Shown: positions 38,551 through 47,960 of the stretch, piece by piece
Layout: each line of letters opens with the position of its first letter
Position numbering within the stretch: the first letter of the stretch is position 1
NCBI RefSeq assembly: GCF_900094625.1
Contig: NZ_FMAJ01000001.1
Coordinates: forward strand, 310,001-374,000
Origin: Rhizobium aethiopicum
GTDB taxonomy: Bacteria; Pseudomonadota; Alphaproteobacteria; Rhizobiales; Rhizobiaceae
Direction: 5' to 3'
DNA length: 64,000 bases
Position numbers and translations under genes: made by a program
Notes under the pieces: generated by a model
What the model saw: the letters and a program-made list of their open reading frames with translations, nothing else
What the model was told of the DNA's origin: nothing
Databases searched by the model: none

Positions 38551-39969
38551 TCATATTTCGCCGTCATAGGCGGAGCCGCCATTTTCCAACAGCCGGCGCA
38601 GGATCATCAGGCCCGCTATCAACTCTTGTCCCGTCTTCGGCGAGGAGAAGCCAACGCGAACCCGGTGATAGGTTTTCTCGCCGCGTGCCGTCTTGAACTC
38701 GTCCTCGTCGTCGACCAGCACGCCGTCGCGGAAGGCGGCGTTCTTGAAGGTGCCGGACATCCAGGGCTCCGGCAGCTTCAGCCAGAGGAAAGGTGCGTGC
38801 AGGTGCGATGCGAAATCGAAACCATGCAGGTGCTTGCGAGCGAGCTGGGTGCGGCGGGAAAGCTCCTCGACACTCGCCTTGCGAATCTCATGCGCAGCGC
38901 CACTTTCGACGAGCCGTGCACAGGTCTCGGCCAGGATGAAGGGCAGGCCGCCCGTGATCATCCTGTGCGTTACCTTGATGCGCTGGGCAAAATGCGGCGG
39001 GCAGGCAACCCAGCCGCCGCGTACGCCGGCGGCGACTGATTTCGACAGGCCGTTGACGAGAAAGGTGCGATCGGGCGCAAGTGCCGCAAGCAGCGGCGTA
39101 TCGTCGTCGGCCATGCCGCCATAAAGGTCGTCCTCAATCAACCAGACGCCGTGTTTCCTGGCTATGCCGGCGATAGCAGCACGACGCTCATAGGGCATGA
39201 TCGCCACTGTCGGGTTATGAACGGTCGGCATCAGGAAAGCGAGCTTCGGATGCTGCTGCTGGCAGAGCCGCTCGAAATCCTCGGGGATCATGCCGTGTTC
39301 ATCCGAATCGACTGTCACCGTGCGGCGACCAAGAAGGCGGGCGCTGCGGCTGACCTGCGTGTAGCTGAGATTTTCGAAGACGATCTTATCGCCTGGAGCC
39401 GAGACGGCGCCGATAACGGCTATCGCCGCCGCATGAGCGCCGAGCGTCGGCACGATATTTTCGACTTCCGGTGTCCAGCCGCTGCGGGCAAGCCAGCGAC
39501 GTCCGGCTTCGAACCAGTTCGGGGGGAAGCTCCGGGAGTAGGACGAAATCTCTGCGAGATGCTGTTCGCCGATCTCCGCCAGAATGCCCGCTATGATCTT
39601 GCCCTGGCCGAGGTCGGGAGCAGCAGTGGTGTCGAAGCGGATCTTATTGGCCGGCGCATCCTGGAAGCGGGTGCCGCCGAGCGAGACGGCCATCGGATCG
39701 ATCTGTTCGCCAGGCGGCGTCTCGGCTCGGTTCAGCACATAGGTTCCGCGCCCGACCTCGCCGGCAACGAGGCCGCGCTCGTGCACCAGCGCATAGGCGC
39801 GGCCGATCGTGCCGATCGTCACGCCGATATCGTAGGCGAGGTTGCGCTGCGGTGGCAATTTGCTGCCGGCGGGCAGGGCGCCGCTCGCAATGGCGGATTC
39901 GATGCTGTCGGCAAGCCGGAGATAGACCGGGCCGGAACCGCGGGAGAGATCAGGGAGCCAATTTGTCAT
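38551..39969 (-). CDS. MocR-type regulator: GntR helix-turn-helix fused to aminotransferase fold
   Basis: 472 residues. A GntR winged helix (~residues 15-85) is fused to a fold-type I PLP aminotransferase domain (~95-465). The PLP lysine is in VNGLSKSVAAGVRGG. WLIEDDLYGGM supplies the PLP-ring Asp and Tyr. Proteins of this class regulate PLP, amino-acid or stress genes. An inverted repeat with 8-bp arms starts 1 base upstream of its ATG and is a likely self-operator. Confidence 0.9.
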   Translation of the reverse strand: MTNWLPDLSRGSGPVYLRLADSIESAIASGALPAGSKLPPQRNLAYDIGVTIGTIGRAYALVHERGLVAGEVGRGTYVLNRAETPPGEQIDPMAVSLGGTRFQDAPANKIRFDTTAAPDLGQGKIIAGILAEIGEQHLAEISSYSRSFPPNWFEAGRRWLARSGWTPEVENIVPTLGAHAAAIAVIGAVSAPGDKIVFENLSYTQVSRSARLLGRRTVTVDSDEHGMIPEDFERLCQQQHPKLAFLMPTVHNPTVAIMPYERRAAIAGIARKHGVWLIEDDLYGGMADDDTPLLAALAPDRTFLVNGLSKSVAAGVRGGWVACPPHFAQRIKVTHRMITGGLPFILAETCARLVESGAAHEIRKASVEELSRRTQLARKHLHGFDFASHLHAPFLWLKLPEPWMSGTFKNAAFRDGVLVDDEDEFKTARGEKTYHRVRVGFSSPKTGQELIAGLMILRRLLENGGSAYDGEI

Positions 39970-39970
39970 G

Positions 39971-39993
39971 GTGACAATTGCTTATATTGTCAC
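39971..39993. promoter_or_regulatory. Inverted repeat at the start of the MocR-type gene; candidate operator
   Basis: GTGACAAT (39971-39978) and ATTGTCAC (39986-39993) are perfect inverted arms with a 7-base spacer. They lie directly next to the regulator ATG (39969). The divergent DUF1127 gene starts about 58 bases to the right, so both genes could be controlled from here. Confidence 0.6.
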
Positions 39994-40050
39994 ATTGTAC
40001 CTGTCAAGCGTAAGAGTCAATTCCAAGGCAACCGCAAGAGGATTCCTGGA

Positions 40051-40308
40051 ATGTCCGCCTTACCCGAGATCAAAATGCCGATTGTACCGATTGTCTCCTT
40101 CGACGACCGGCGGCAGGTTGTCGTGCAGCCCGTGCCCGCAAATACGACGACGCGTTTAGGCCGGATCTGGTCTGCAATTCTTCTCTGGCATCAGAAGCGG
40201 GAAGGCCGCCGGGCACTAAGGGGCCTGACGGCGAGCGAGCTCAAGGATATTGGCGTATCGCAGTCGGACGCGGCGCGTGAGGTCAGCAAGTCGTTTTTCT
40301 GGGACTGA
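40051..40308 (+). CDS. DUF1127-domain small protein
   Basis: 85 residues. The C-terminal half, IWSAILLWHQKREGRRALRGLTASELKDIGVSQSDAAREV, is a clear DUF1127 (YjiS-like) domain. Short proteins with this domain in alphaproteobacteria affect RNA turnover and phosphate or carbon balance. The N-terminal half is unrelated to known domains. ATG 40051 is preceded by AAGAGGA. Divergent from the MocR-type regulator and possibly its target. Confidence 0.85.
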   Translation: MSALPEIKMPIVPIVSFDDRRQVVVQPVPANTTTRLGRIWSAILLWHQKREGRRALRGLTASELKDIGVSQSDAAREVSKSFFWD

Positions 40309-40329
40309 TCGCCTCGGCGGCGCAGCTGG

Positions 40330-40728
40330 TTAGCTGCAGGCCTTATTGCCAGCCGACCAGCGATTGACGTCGCCGGCGATGCGACCTGCCACCGGCTCCT
40401 GCATCATTGGGCCGAAGGCTTGAAGACGCGCCGGGCTGCCCTCGGCCTGCACGACGAGCAATGGCCGGCTTTCCGGGCTGCCCTTGTGAACAAGCAAGAT
40501 GCGGGGGCGGCCGGTGAAGGAATTAAGTTCCGGCGCGAGCTTATAAGCAGCGAAAGCCGGATCGCCCGATTTGAACCAGCAGGCGTTCGCGCCAAGCGCC
40601 ACCCGCTCCATCGTCGGCAGCGCGCCACGGTTCGGCGCCGTTACCGGAGCCGGCGACTGGCAGGCAGCCAGCATGGCTGCGAGAACAGTCGACAAGGCGG
40701 CGTTTACGATGGAGAGGCGGGGGCGCAT
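40330..40728 (-). CDS. Predicted lipoprotein, hypothetical
   Basis: 132 residues. Signal peptide with lipobox LAAC (Cys23), so it is probably anchored in a membrane. The mature part has a few Cys residues and no recognised domain. Start taken at ATG 40728 (MRPRLSIVNAAL); an in-frame start 15 codons earlier would put a charged stretch before the signal peptide. Encoded downstream of purQ on the same strand, with 74 bases between. Confidence 0.75.
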   Translation of the reverse strand: MRPRLSIVNAALSTVLAAMLAACQSPAPVTAPNRGALPTMERVALGANACWFKSGDPAFAAYKLAPELNSFTGRPRILLVHKGSPESRPLLVVQAEGSPARLQAFGPMMQEPVAGRIAGDVNRWSAGNKACS

Positions 40729-40802
40729 GGTCTTGCTCCAGGGTGAAGGCTTGCACGTCCTTGCCCGCATCACGCCAGCGAGCAGGATGCATCCAGGCGG
40801 GT

Positions 40803-41474
40803 TCAGGCGGCGATGACGTCGAGCGCCGAGGCGAAGAGGCCACGGCCGTCCGAACCGCCATGGGCGGCTTCGATCAGGTTTTCCGGATGCGGCATCATGC
40901 CGAGCACGTTGCCCTTTTCGTTCATGACCGCGGCGATGTCGTTGAGCGAGCCGTTCGGATTGCTGCCTTCAGCATAACGGAAGACAACCTGGCCATTGCC
41001 TTCGATCTTCGCCAGAGTGGCTTCGTCGGCGAAATAATTGCCGTCATGATGGGCAACAGGGCAGCGGATGACCTGCCCTTGCGCGTAGGCGCGGGTGAAA
41101 TCCGTCTCGGCATTGACGACTTCGAGTTTGATCTCGCGGCAGACGAATTTCAAAGAGGCGTTGCGCATCAGCGCGCCCGGCAGCAGGCCCGCCTCGACGA
41201 GAATCTGGAAGCCGTTGCAGACGCCGAGCACCTTCACGCCCTTTGCAGCCTTGTCGATGATCGCCTGCATGACCGGCATACGCGCGGCGATCGCGCCGCA
41301 ACGCAGGTAATCGCCATAGGAGAAGCCGCCGGGGATCACAATCAGATCGACATCCGGAATCTCGGTTTCCGTCTGCCAGATTGTCACTGGCTCGCGGCCG
41401 GAGATCTTGGTCAAGGCCGCGATCATGTCGCGGTCGCGGTTGAGGCCCGGAAGTTGAACGACGGCTGATTTCAT
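40803..41474 (-). CDS. purQ: Phosphoribosylformylglycinamidine synthase subunit PurQ
   Basis: 223 residues. It is the class I glutamine amidotransferase that supplies ammonia to PurL. The nucleophile is C86 in [11 protein letters not shown], and the His-Glu pair is in [21 protein letters not shown] forms the oxyanion region. Its ATG 41474 overlaps the kptA stop by 4 bases, so translation is coupled. Confidence 0.97.
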   Translation of the reverse strand: MKSAVVQLPGLNRDRDMIAALTKISGREPVTIWQTETEIPDVDLIVIPGGFSYGDYLRCGAIAARMPVMQAIIDKAAKGVKVLGVCNGFQILVEAGLLPGALMRNASLKFVCREIKLEVVNAETDFTRAYAQGQVIRCPVAHHDGNYFADEATLAKIEGNGQVVFRYAEGSNPNGSLNDIAAVMNEKGNVLGMMPHPENLIEAAHGGSDGRGLFASALDVIAA

Positions 41475-42025
41475 GGGGTGCCTGCGTTTAGCGAAAGAAA
41501 TTGAACTGGAACGCTTTCGGCGAGCCATACTCCATTGTCGGAGACAAAGAAAGAATGGCCCTTAGAAAACATGGCGGCTGCGTCGACACGCAGGATGATA
41601 GAATCGCCCTTACGGCGCGTGGCGACGATTTTCGCGCTTTCGATATCCGCTGAGAGATGGACGTGGTGCCGCTCCATCTTCTTCAGGCCTTCGCGCTCGA
41701 TCGAGGGCCAGCTTGTCCTTGACGTGCCGTGAAAGAGGACATCAGGCGGCTCGACCGCCTTCAATGCCAGATCGACGCCGACGCTGTGGCCTTGATTGGC
41801 ACGAATTCTGTCATCGACGAGCGCAAAGCGCTTCTTCGGACTGTTCTCGATGATCTCGACAATATCGGCGCGAGACACGTCGTATTTCGACGTCACCGCC
41901 TTTGCGAGCGCATCGAAGGATACCCATCCTTCGAGATCGAGCGTCAGGCCAGCGGCATCCGGCGCATGGCGCAAAACATAGCTCATGAATTTCGAGACTT
42001 CCGTCTCCAGCTTTGCTTCCACCAT
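41471..42025 (-). CDS. kptA: RNA 2'-phosphotransferase, KptA/Tpt1 family
   Basis: 184 residues. It transfers an internal RNA 2'-phosphate to NAD+, giving ADP-ribose 1'',2''-cyclic phosphate. The R19-H20 pair (VLRHAP), R75 in RANQGHS, the LFHGTSR NAD-binding motif and the RHHVHLS region are conserved. Bacteria lack the tRNA splicing step that makes its known substrate, so its role is unclear. It lies between purS and purQ and overlaps purQ by 4 bases. Confidence 0.92.
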   Translation of the reverse strand: MVEAKLETEVSKFMSYVLRHAPDAAGLTLDLEGWVSFDALAKAVTSKYDVSRADIVEIIENSPKKRFALVDDRIRANQGHSVGVDLALKAVEPPDVLFHGTSRTSWPSIEREGLKKMERHHVHLSADIESAKIVATRRKGDSIILRVDAAAMFSKGHSFFVSDNGVWLAESVPVQFLSLNAGTP

Positions 42026-42068
42026 GACGCCTGGTCCTTATGGCCTGTGCGGGGCAGGCCCGCGATCG

Positions 42069-42311
42069 TCAGTCGATCGCGATCGCGTAGTTCTCGATCA
42101 CCGTATTGGCGAGCAGTTTTTCGCACATAGCCTTGAGGTCGGCCTCGGCCTTGGCCTTGTCGGCGCTTTCCAGCTCCAGGTCGAAGACCTTGCCCTGTCT
42201 GATATGGCCGACGCCCGAAAAGCCGAGGGCGCCGAGGGCGCCTTCGATAGCCTTGCCCTGCGGATCGAGAACGCCGTTTTTCAGCGTGACTGTGACACGA
42301 GCCTTAATCAC
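42069..42311 (-). CDS. purS: Phosphoribosylformylglycinamidine synthase subunit PurS
   Basis: 80 residues. It forms the small bridging dimer that couples PurQ to PurL. KARVTVTLKNGVLDPQGKAIEGALGALGF is the usual start of the family. The start is GTG 42311 with AGGAAAG upstream; no ATG fits. It lies between purC and kptA. Confidence 0.93.
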   Translation of the reverse strand: MIKARVTVTLKNGVLDPQGKAIEGALGALGFSGVGHIRQGKVFDLELESADKAKAEADLKAMCEKLLANTVIENYAIAID

Positions 42312-42344
42312 TTTGTCTTTCCTGCCTTACTTGACGAGACGTTT

Positions 42345-43109
42345 TTACTTAACCAAAACGGGGCCGGTGCCGCGCACGGGCTCGTTTTCATTGATGATGC
42401 CGAGGCGGCGAGCGACTTCGGAATAGGCTTCGAGCAAGCCACCGAGGTCGCGGCGGAAGCGGTCCTTGTCCATCTTCTCGCGGGTTTCGATATCCCAGAG
42501 CCGGCAGCTGTCCGGCGAGATCTCGTCAGCGAGGATGATGCGCATCAGATCGCCTTCGAAGAGGCGGCCGCATTCGATCTTGAAATCGACGAGCTGGATG
42601 CCGACGCCGAGGAAGAGGCCGGTCATGAAGTCGTTAACGCGGATGGCGAGCGCCATGATGTCGTCGAGCTCGGCGGGATTAGCCCAGCCGAAAGCGGTGA
42701 TGTGTTCTTCGGAGACCATCGGATCGTCGAGCGCATCGGATTTGTAATAGAATTCGATGATCGAGCGCGGCAGCACGACGCCTTCCTCGATGCCCAAGCG
42801 CTTGGCGAGAGACCCGGCGGCGACATTGCGCACGACGATCTCGAGCGGAATCATTTCCACTTCCTTGATCAACTGCTCGCGCATGTTGAGCCGGCGGATG
42901 AAATGCGTGGGAATGCCGATCTTGTTCAGATGGCTGAAGATATATTCGGAAATACGATTGTTGAGGACGCCCTTGCCGTCGATGACTTCGTGTTTCTTCT
43001 TGTTGAAGGCAGTGGCATCGTCCTTGAAGAACTGGATCAAAGTGCCCGGTTCCGGACCCTCATACAGAATCTTTGCCTTGCCCTCGTAGATACGGCGGCG
43101 ACGGTTCAT
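42345..43109 (-). CDS. purC: Phosphoribosylaminoimidazole-succinocarboxamide synthase
   Basis: 254 residues. It ligates aspartate to CAIR. It begins [18 protein letters not shown], and [18 protein letters not shown] and EVARRL... regions of the family are present. [20 protein letters not shown] is the ATP/CAIR site. An ATG three codons earlier (43118) is possible, but 43109 gives the family's normal start. First gene of the purC-purS-kptA-purQ group. Confidence 0.97.
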   Translation of the reverse strand: MNRRRRIYEGKAKILYEGPEPGTLIQFFKDDATAFNKKKHEVIDGKGVLNNRISEYIFSHLNKIGIPTHFIRRLNMREQLIKEVEMIPLEIVVRNVAAGSLAKRLGIEEGVVLPRSIIEFYYKSDALDDPMVSEEHITAFGWANPAELDDIMALAIRVNDFMTGLFLGVGIQLVDFKIECGRLFEGDLMRIILADEISPDSCRLWDIETREKMDKDRFRRDLGGLLEAYSEVARRLGIINENEPVRGTGPVLVK

Positions 43110-43358
43110 CGTGGTCATTCTCTGTTGTTGGCGCTCTTGGGATGGCGCGGTGGATCGATCTCGTGGCGTCCCCTTAAAGGAAAAGAGCGGCTTTCACAAT
43201 CCGCCTGTCACTCCTTCCTCGGTTTCCGAAATTCCTGGCGCCGGCTTTCGAATTTTTCGGAATGCCGCTCAGAGAATCGAATGAATGCGCCAGACAAGTT
43301 TAGCGCCTTTCCCTGTACGGTGGAATGAAGGCGAAATGGCGGGCCGCTTATACAGGTT

Positions 43359-45656
43359 TTATTTGGCGGCTCTGCTTGGCAGTGCGCGGCGAAGATGGGT
43401 CTGCAAGGCGCGAGCGGCAGTCAGCCCGGGGCGCCAGCTTCCGGCGCGGATGAAGGAGGGAATCTGCATGGCCGGCATCGGCCGGGCGAGCGCATAACCC
43501 TGCAGCGTGTCGCAATCGAGTTCCTGCAGAATGCGGATATGATCAGCCGTCTCGACGCCCTCGGCAATGACGAGGATGTTGAGCGAGCGGCCAATATCGA
43601 TGATCGAGCCCACCAGTTTGCGCTGCTCGGACGATTGCGGCAGCATGCGGATCAGCTCGCGGTCGATCTTCAGTGTCTTCGGGCTCAGGCGCAGCAGGCT
43701 GACGATCGATGCGTGGCCGGTGCCGAAGTCGTCGATCTGGATGTCGATGCCGAGCTTGCGCAGCTTCTTGAGGTTGGCGGCCACCGCTTCGTCGCAATCG
43801 TCGAGCGAGATCGATTCCAGCAGTTCGAAGGCGATGGTGCCGGGTTCGATCTTCAGGGTGCGGAGCTTCTTGCCCAGATCGGGATCGGCCAGCCGCCGGG
43901 CGGAAACGTTGACCGATATTTTCGGGATCGACAGCCCCTCCTTGATCCAGGCGCGGCGGTCGGCCAGCGCGCGCTCCAGGATCAGGGCGTCGATTGTCGA
44001 GACGACGTCGAGATCTTCGGCGATTTCGAGAAAGCGGTCCGGCGCCAGCAGCCCGTGTACGGGGTGTTGCCAGCGGGCGAGCGTCTCGAGGCCCGTGATG
44101 TCGAGGGTACGGGCATTGAACTGCAGCTGGTAGAAGGGCACGAACTCGCTGCGTTCGAGGCCGATCAGGATCTCGTCGGCGAGCTGCTTGGCGGAGACGA
44201 CGTCGCGGCGGGCCGATGCCGAGAAGAATTCGAAGCGGTTGCGGCCGAGGCCCTTGGCGCGATAGAGTGCGATATCGGCATCGAGCAGCGTCTGCTTGGC
44301 GTCCAGCTTCGGTCCGCCGTCGATGGCGATGCCGATGCTTGCGCCGAAACGGCAATCGTGCCCCTCATATCTGACGGGTTTGCGCAATTCGCGAATGATA
44401 CGCTGGGCAAGGCTACCGATTTTCTTCGATGCCGCATCGACGGTGCAGAGGATGACGAATTCATCACCGCCGATGCGGGCGACGAAATCGCCGGTGCGGA
44501 CGGAATTAATCAGCACGCTTGCCGCGTGCTGCAGCATGGTGTCGCCGGCCCGATGGCCAAGCGTGTCGTTGATCTGCTTGAAGCGGTCGAGATCGATATG
44601 CAGGATCGCCAGGGCAAGGCCCTTGGCGCGACATTCGGCCGAGCGTTCGTCCAGCATCTTGTCGAGATAGCGCCGGTTCGGGAGGTCGGTGAGATAATCG
44701 TGCAGCGCCAGGCGCTCGATGCTCTCCTTCGCGGCCTCGAGCTCGCGGTTGCGGGCCTCTGCCAGGTCCTTGGCGCGCTGCAGCTCGTTGCGGAGTGCGA
44801 CGTCCTCGGTGACGTCCCAGTTGGCGCCGATCAGCTTGCGGTGGCCGTTGCCGTCGACGAAAAAGGCCGAGCGGGCGCGGATAATGCGCTCCGCGCCGTC
44901 GCCGCGGATAATGCGATATTCCTGCTGGAAATCGCTGCCGCTTTCGACGCTGCGTCCGGCCAGGCCAAGCACGCGCTCGCGATCATCGGGATGGAGGCTT
45001 TTCGCCCAGGCATCGCCTGCGATCTGGTGCGGGGCGCCCTGCAGGCCGTAAATGGAGATGAGGCGATCGTCCCATTCGACAGTATCATTCTCGATATCGG
45101 CCTCGAAGACGCCGATGCGGGAAATCGCCAGTGCCAGGTCGAGCCGGCGCGACAGACGCGACAGTGTCTCCTCGGCCTCCTTGCGGGCGGTCATATCGAT
45201 ATCCGTGCCGACGATGCGTGTCGGCACGCCATTTTCATCCCATTCCACGCAGGCGCCGCGACAGTCGATCCAGAGCCAGTGGCCGTCCCTGTGGCGTTCG
45301 CGATACTCGAAGATCTGATATTCCGGGTCGCCGGCGTTCTGCCGCTCGATGGCATGCGCGACGAAATCGCGGTCGTCGGGATGGACGAGCTGCAGCCAGG
45401 CGTCGTAGTCGCCGACGACGTGCTCGTCGGGTGCCATTCCACGGATGGTTTTCCACGTGGGCGAGTAGTATTTCCTGCCGAGACGGAAGTTGTGGTCCCA
45501 CACGCCCAGTCCCGAGCCGACGAGCGCATGGTTCCAGCGGCTTTCGCGTTCCGCCAGGTCTAAGTCGCCGGCTATCGCCCCGTTGACGCCTGCCTCAACC
45601 GCTGCGGTATCGCCATGCGGATCATCGGCCTCTGGATGGGCTTTCTTCACGGGCAT
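43359..45656 (-). CDS. PAS-PAS-GGDEF-EAL cyclic-di-GMP signalling protein
   Basis: 765 residues. Two PAS domains (~40-160, ~170-290) lead to a GGDEF domain with GGDEF at 396-400 and a product-inhibition RTGD at 387-390. An EAL domain (~490-745) follows, with ETL (524-526) in place of EAL and intact IDDFGTGH and IAEGVET. It probably makes and/or degrades c-di-GMP in response to a PAS ligand. No transmembrane segment is seen, so it should be cytoplasmic. Stands alone. Confidence 0.93.
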   Translation of the reverse strand: MPVKKAHPEADDPHGDTAAVEAGVNGAIAGDLDLAERESRWNHALVGSGLGVWDHNFRLGRKYYSPTWKTIRGMAPDEHVVGDYDAWLQLVHPDDRDFVAHAIERQNAGDPEYQIFEYRERHRDGHWLWIDCRGACVEWDENGVPTRIVGTDIDMTARKEAEETLSRLSRRLDLALAISRIGVFEADIENDTVEWDDRLISIYGLQGAPHQIAGDAWAKSLHPDDRERVLGLAGRSVESGSDFQQEYRIIRGDGAERIIRARSAFFVDGNGHRKLIGANWDVTEDVALRNELQRAKDLAEARNRELEAAKESIERLALHDYLTDLPNRRYLDKMLDERSAECRAKGLALAILHIDLDRFKQINDTLGHRAGDTMLQHAASVLINSVRTGDFVARIGGDEFVILCTVDAASKKIGSLAQRIIRELRKPVRYEGHDCRFGASIGIAIDGGPKLDAKQTLLDADIALYRAKGLGRNRFEFFSASARRDVVSAKQLADEILIGLERSEFVPFYQLQFNARTLDITGLETLARWQHPVHGLLAPDRFLEIAEDLDVVSTIDALILERALADRRAWIKEGLSIPKISVNVSARRLADPDLGKKLRTLKIEPGTIAFELLESISLDDCDEAVAANLKKLRKLGIDIQIDDFGTGHASIVSLLRLSPKTLKIDRELIRMLPQSSEQRKLVGSIIDIGRSLNILVIAEGVETADHIRILQELDCDTLQGYALARPMPAMQIPSFIRAGSWRPGLTAARALQTHLRRALPSRAAK

Positions 45657-45747
45657 TCTCGCTTATTCATCCCGGCGCAGTCTGGTGTCATTCCATTAAG
45701 AAAGACTTAGAAAGAAACTGCTCAATTAGCGAGAACGCGAGTTTTCC

Positions 45748-46305
45748 TCAATCGGCAGAGAGACGGCTCAGGAACTGGGCGAAGACCATGGTTCCTTCGG
45801 GCCACGGGCCGTGACCGGAATCTGCATTGATATGCCCTGCCTCGCCGGCATCGACGAGGAAGGAACCCCAGCTGCTGGCGATATCGTCAGCGTGGTCGTA
45901 GCTGCCGAACGGGTCGTTGCGGCTGGCAACGGTGATCGACGGGAAGGGCAGCGGATCGCGCGGGTAGGGCCCGAAGGTCATCAGGTGCCGTGGACGAATG
46001 TCGGGATTGGTGACATCGGGCGGGGCGACGAAGAATGCGCCTGCTACCCGCTTGCGGAAATGCGGGATGGCGTGGATCGCCGAAGGTACGCCGAGCGAAT
46101 GGGCGACGAGAACGACCGGGCGGGTCGAGGCGTTCACCTCTTCGGCTATGCGGGCGATCCAGTCCTCGCGGACCGGTTTCGTCCATTCGGCCTGTTCGAC
46201 GCGCCGCGCCGTGCTGAGCTTTGCCTCCCAGCGGCTCTGCCAATGGCCGGGGCCGGAATTGGTATAGCCGGGAATGATGAGGATATCTGCGTCTGAGGCT
46301 TTCAT
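45748..46305 (-). CDS. RBBP9/YdeN-family serine hydrolase
   Basis: 185 residues. The IIPGYTNSGPGHWQSRWE start is the RBBP9/YdeN signature. The catalytic serine S70 is in VLVAHSLGV, the acid is probably in NDPFGSYDHAD, and the His is in GEAGHINADSGHG. Substrate unknown. It is divergent from the DUF2189 membrane protein gene. Confidence 0.9.
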   Translation of the reverse strand: MKASDADILIIPGYTNSGPGHWQSRWEAKLSTARRVEQAEWTKPVREDWIARIAEEVNASTRPVVLVAHSLGVPSAIHAIPHFRKRVAGAFFVAPPDVTNPDIRPRHLMTFGPYPRDPLPFPSITVASRNDPFGSYDHADDIASSWGSFLVDAGEAGHINADSGHGPWPEGTMVFAQFLSRLSAD

Positions 46306-46480
46306 AGTGCCGCCGATGTGAGAAAGCCCGTCCAAGATGTCAAGAGGGGGCGGCAAGGGAGAGAGCGACACGGGCGCTGAAATTTGTTATGTTGCTCCAG
46401 TGCCGGTTGCGGATTTCGTATCGGCTTGCCCCCGATGCGTGTCCGCCGCCGACCAAGTCTCGGCTGAGGAGGAGAAAGCC

Positions 46481-47284
46481 ATGGCGGCATTTCATGTCAT
46501 GACGGGTGCCAGCGAAAACTTTGCGCGGCCCGTGATCAATCGCATCGGCATCGCCGACGTCTTCGATGCGCTGAAGCGCGGGCTCGATGATTTCAGTGAG
46601 AAACCTTCCCATTACGTGTTCCTGTGCCTGATGTATCCGATCGCCGGCGTCTTCCTGACGCTGTGGACCTCCGGGGCCAACCTTCTGCCGATGGTCTTCC
46701 CGCTGATGTCCGGATTTGTGCTGATCGGCCCGATCGCGGCAATCGGCCTCTACGAAATCAGCCGCCGGCGCGAGGAAGGCCTCGATACGTCATGGAAGCA
46801 CGCGCTCGAGGTACGCCATTCGCCGGCGCTGCCGTCGATCGTCGCGGTTGGGCTGATGCTCTTTGGACTTTTCGTCGTCTGGCTGGTGACGGCCCAGACG
46901 CTGTACACCAGTCTTCTCGGCGACGTCTTTCCCCGCACCATGACGGATTTCACCCGCCAGGTCTTCGCCACGGCCCAGGGCCTGCAGCTGATCATCTGGG
47001 GCAATCTCATCGGCTTCGGCTTCGCGCTCGTCGTGCTGGCGATTTCAGTCATCACTTTTCCGCTGCTGCTCGACCGCGACGTCGGTGCGGTTGCCGCCGT
47101 CGTGACCTCGATCCGTGCGACGGTCATCAATCCGGTGCCGGTGCTGCTTTGGGGCCTGATCGTCGCAGCGCTGCTCGTCGTCGGCACCATCCCGGTCTTT
47201 GCCGGACTTGCGCTGGTCATCCCGATCCTCGGCCATGCGACCTGGCATCTCTATAGGAAGCTGATTGCGCGCGAGCCCGCGTGA
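46481..47284 (+). CDS. DUF2189-family membrane protein
   Basis: 267 residues with about six hydrophobic segments. The conserved NRIGIADVFDALKRGLDDFSEKPSHYVFL region, followed by GLYEISRRREEG, is characteristic of DUF2189. Function unknown. GAGGAGG lies about 10 bases before ATG 46481. Longer in-frame starts have no such site. Confidence 0.85.
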   Translation: MAAFHVMTGASENFARPVINRIGIADVFDALKRGLDDFSEKPSHYVFLCLMYPIAGVFLTLWTSGANLLPMVFPLMSGFVLIGPIAAIGLYEISRRREEGLDTSWKHALEVRHSPALPSIVAVGLMLFGLFVVWLVTAQTLYTSLLGDVFPRTMTDFTRQVFATAQGLQLIIWGNLIGFGFALVVLAISVITFPLLLDRDVGAVAAVVTSIRATVINPVPVLLWGLIVAALLVVGTIPVFAGLALVIPILGHATWHLYRKLIAREPA

Positions 47285-47412
47285 TCGCAGCTTTCCGGGG
47301 ATCGCGACCGTCGCGATCCCCGCAATCCCGGACCTGGCCTCGTTTCCGGAACCTCGAGACTTCTTCCCGCGTTATCTAATGCCGGCTTTGAGTGGGACTT
47401 TGAGAGGTGACG

Positions 47413-47889
47413 ATGAAGCATCTGTTCGCCCGCTTCGCAAGCAAGACATCGGAATGGGCGGGCAAACCCGTCGTCTTCATCCTGGCGCTGAGCGTCGTCG
47501 TCGTCTGGGCCGTGCTCGGCCCGTTCTTCGACTATTCGGAAACCTGGCAGCTCATCATCAACACCGGTACGACGATCATCACATTCCTGATGGTGTTCGT
47601 GCTGCAGAACGCTCAGACGCGCGACACGCGGGCGATCCAGGCGAAGCTCAACGAAATTATTCTGACGAGCCATGCGGAGAACCGCTTCATCGGCATCGAA
47701 CATCTCGACGAAGACGAGCTGAAGCATCTCGACCGGCTTGTCGCCAAGGCTGCCAAAGGCAGGGGTGAGACAGAGGCGTGCCGGACGACGGAGGCCGCTC
47801 AAGCGACGCCACCGCCGAAGAAGGCAGAGGCGGACAAACGTTCTGCCAAAACATCTAAGCAGAAGCAGCGGCCGCTTGAGAAAAGCTAA
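47413..47889 (+). CDS. Low-affinity iron permease-family small membrane protein
   Basis: 158 residues. Two membrane segments near residues 17-40 and 48-68 are followed by LQNAQTRDTRAIQAKLNEII, which matches the PF04120 family motif. The C-terminus is Lys/Ala/Pro-rich. The name comes from yeast Fet4; whether bacterial members move iron is unproven. ATG 47413 is preceded by GAGAGG. Confidence 0.85.
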   Translation: MKHLFARFASKTSEWAGKPVVFILALSVVVVWAVLGPFFDYSETWQLIINTGTTIITFLMVFVLQNAQTRDTRAIQAKLNEIILTSHAENRFIGIEHLDEDELKHLDRLVAKAAKGRGETEACRTTEAAQATPPPKKAEADKRSAKTSKQKQRPLEKS

Positions 47890-47934
47890 CCATCATCCAC
47901 TCTGCAACACAAAATGACAAAGGCATAAATCAAA

Positions 47935-47955
47935 ACGGCGCCTGCGAGGCGCCGT
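47935..47955 (-). terminator. Hairpin, possible terminator downstream of purB
   Basis: ACGGCGCC (47935-47942) pairs with GGCGCCGT (47948-47955). On the reverse strand the stem runs into TTTTGATTT, so it fits the leftward purB transcript. It is more than 150 bases beyond the purB stop, past a palindromic repeat. Confidence 0.5.
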
Positions 47956-47960
47956 CAGAC

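Noticed and set aside
43395..45563. 722-residue forward open frame opposite the GGDEF-EAL gene
   Set aside because: It mirrors a gene with recognisable PAS, GGDEF and EAL domains. High G+C alone explains the lack of stops.
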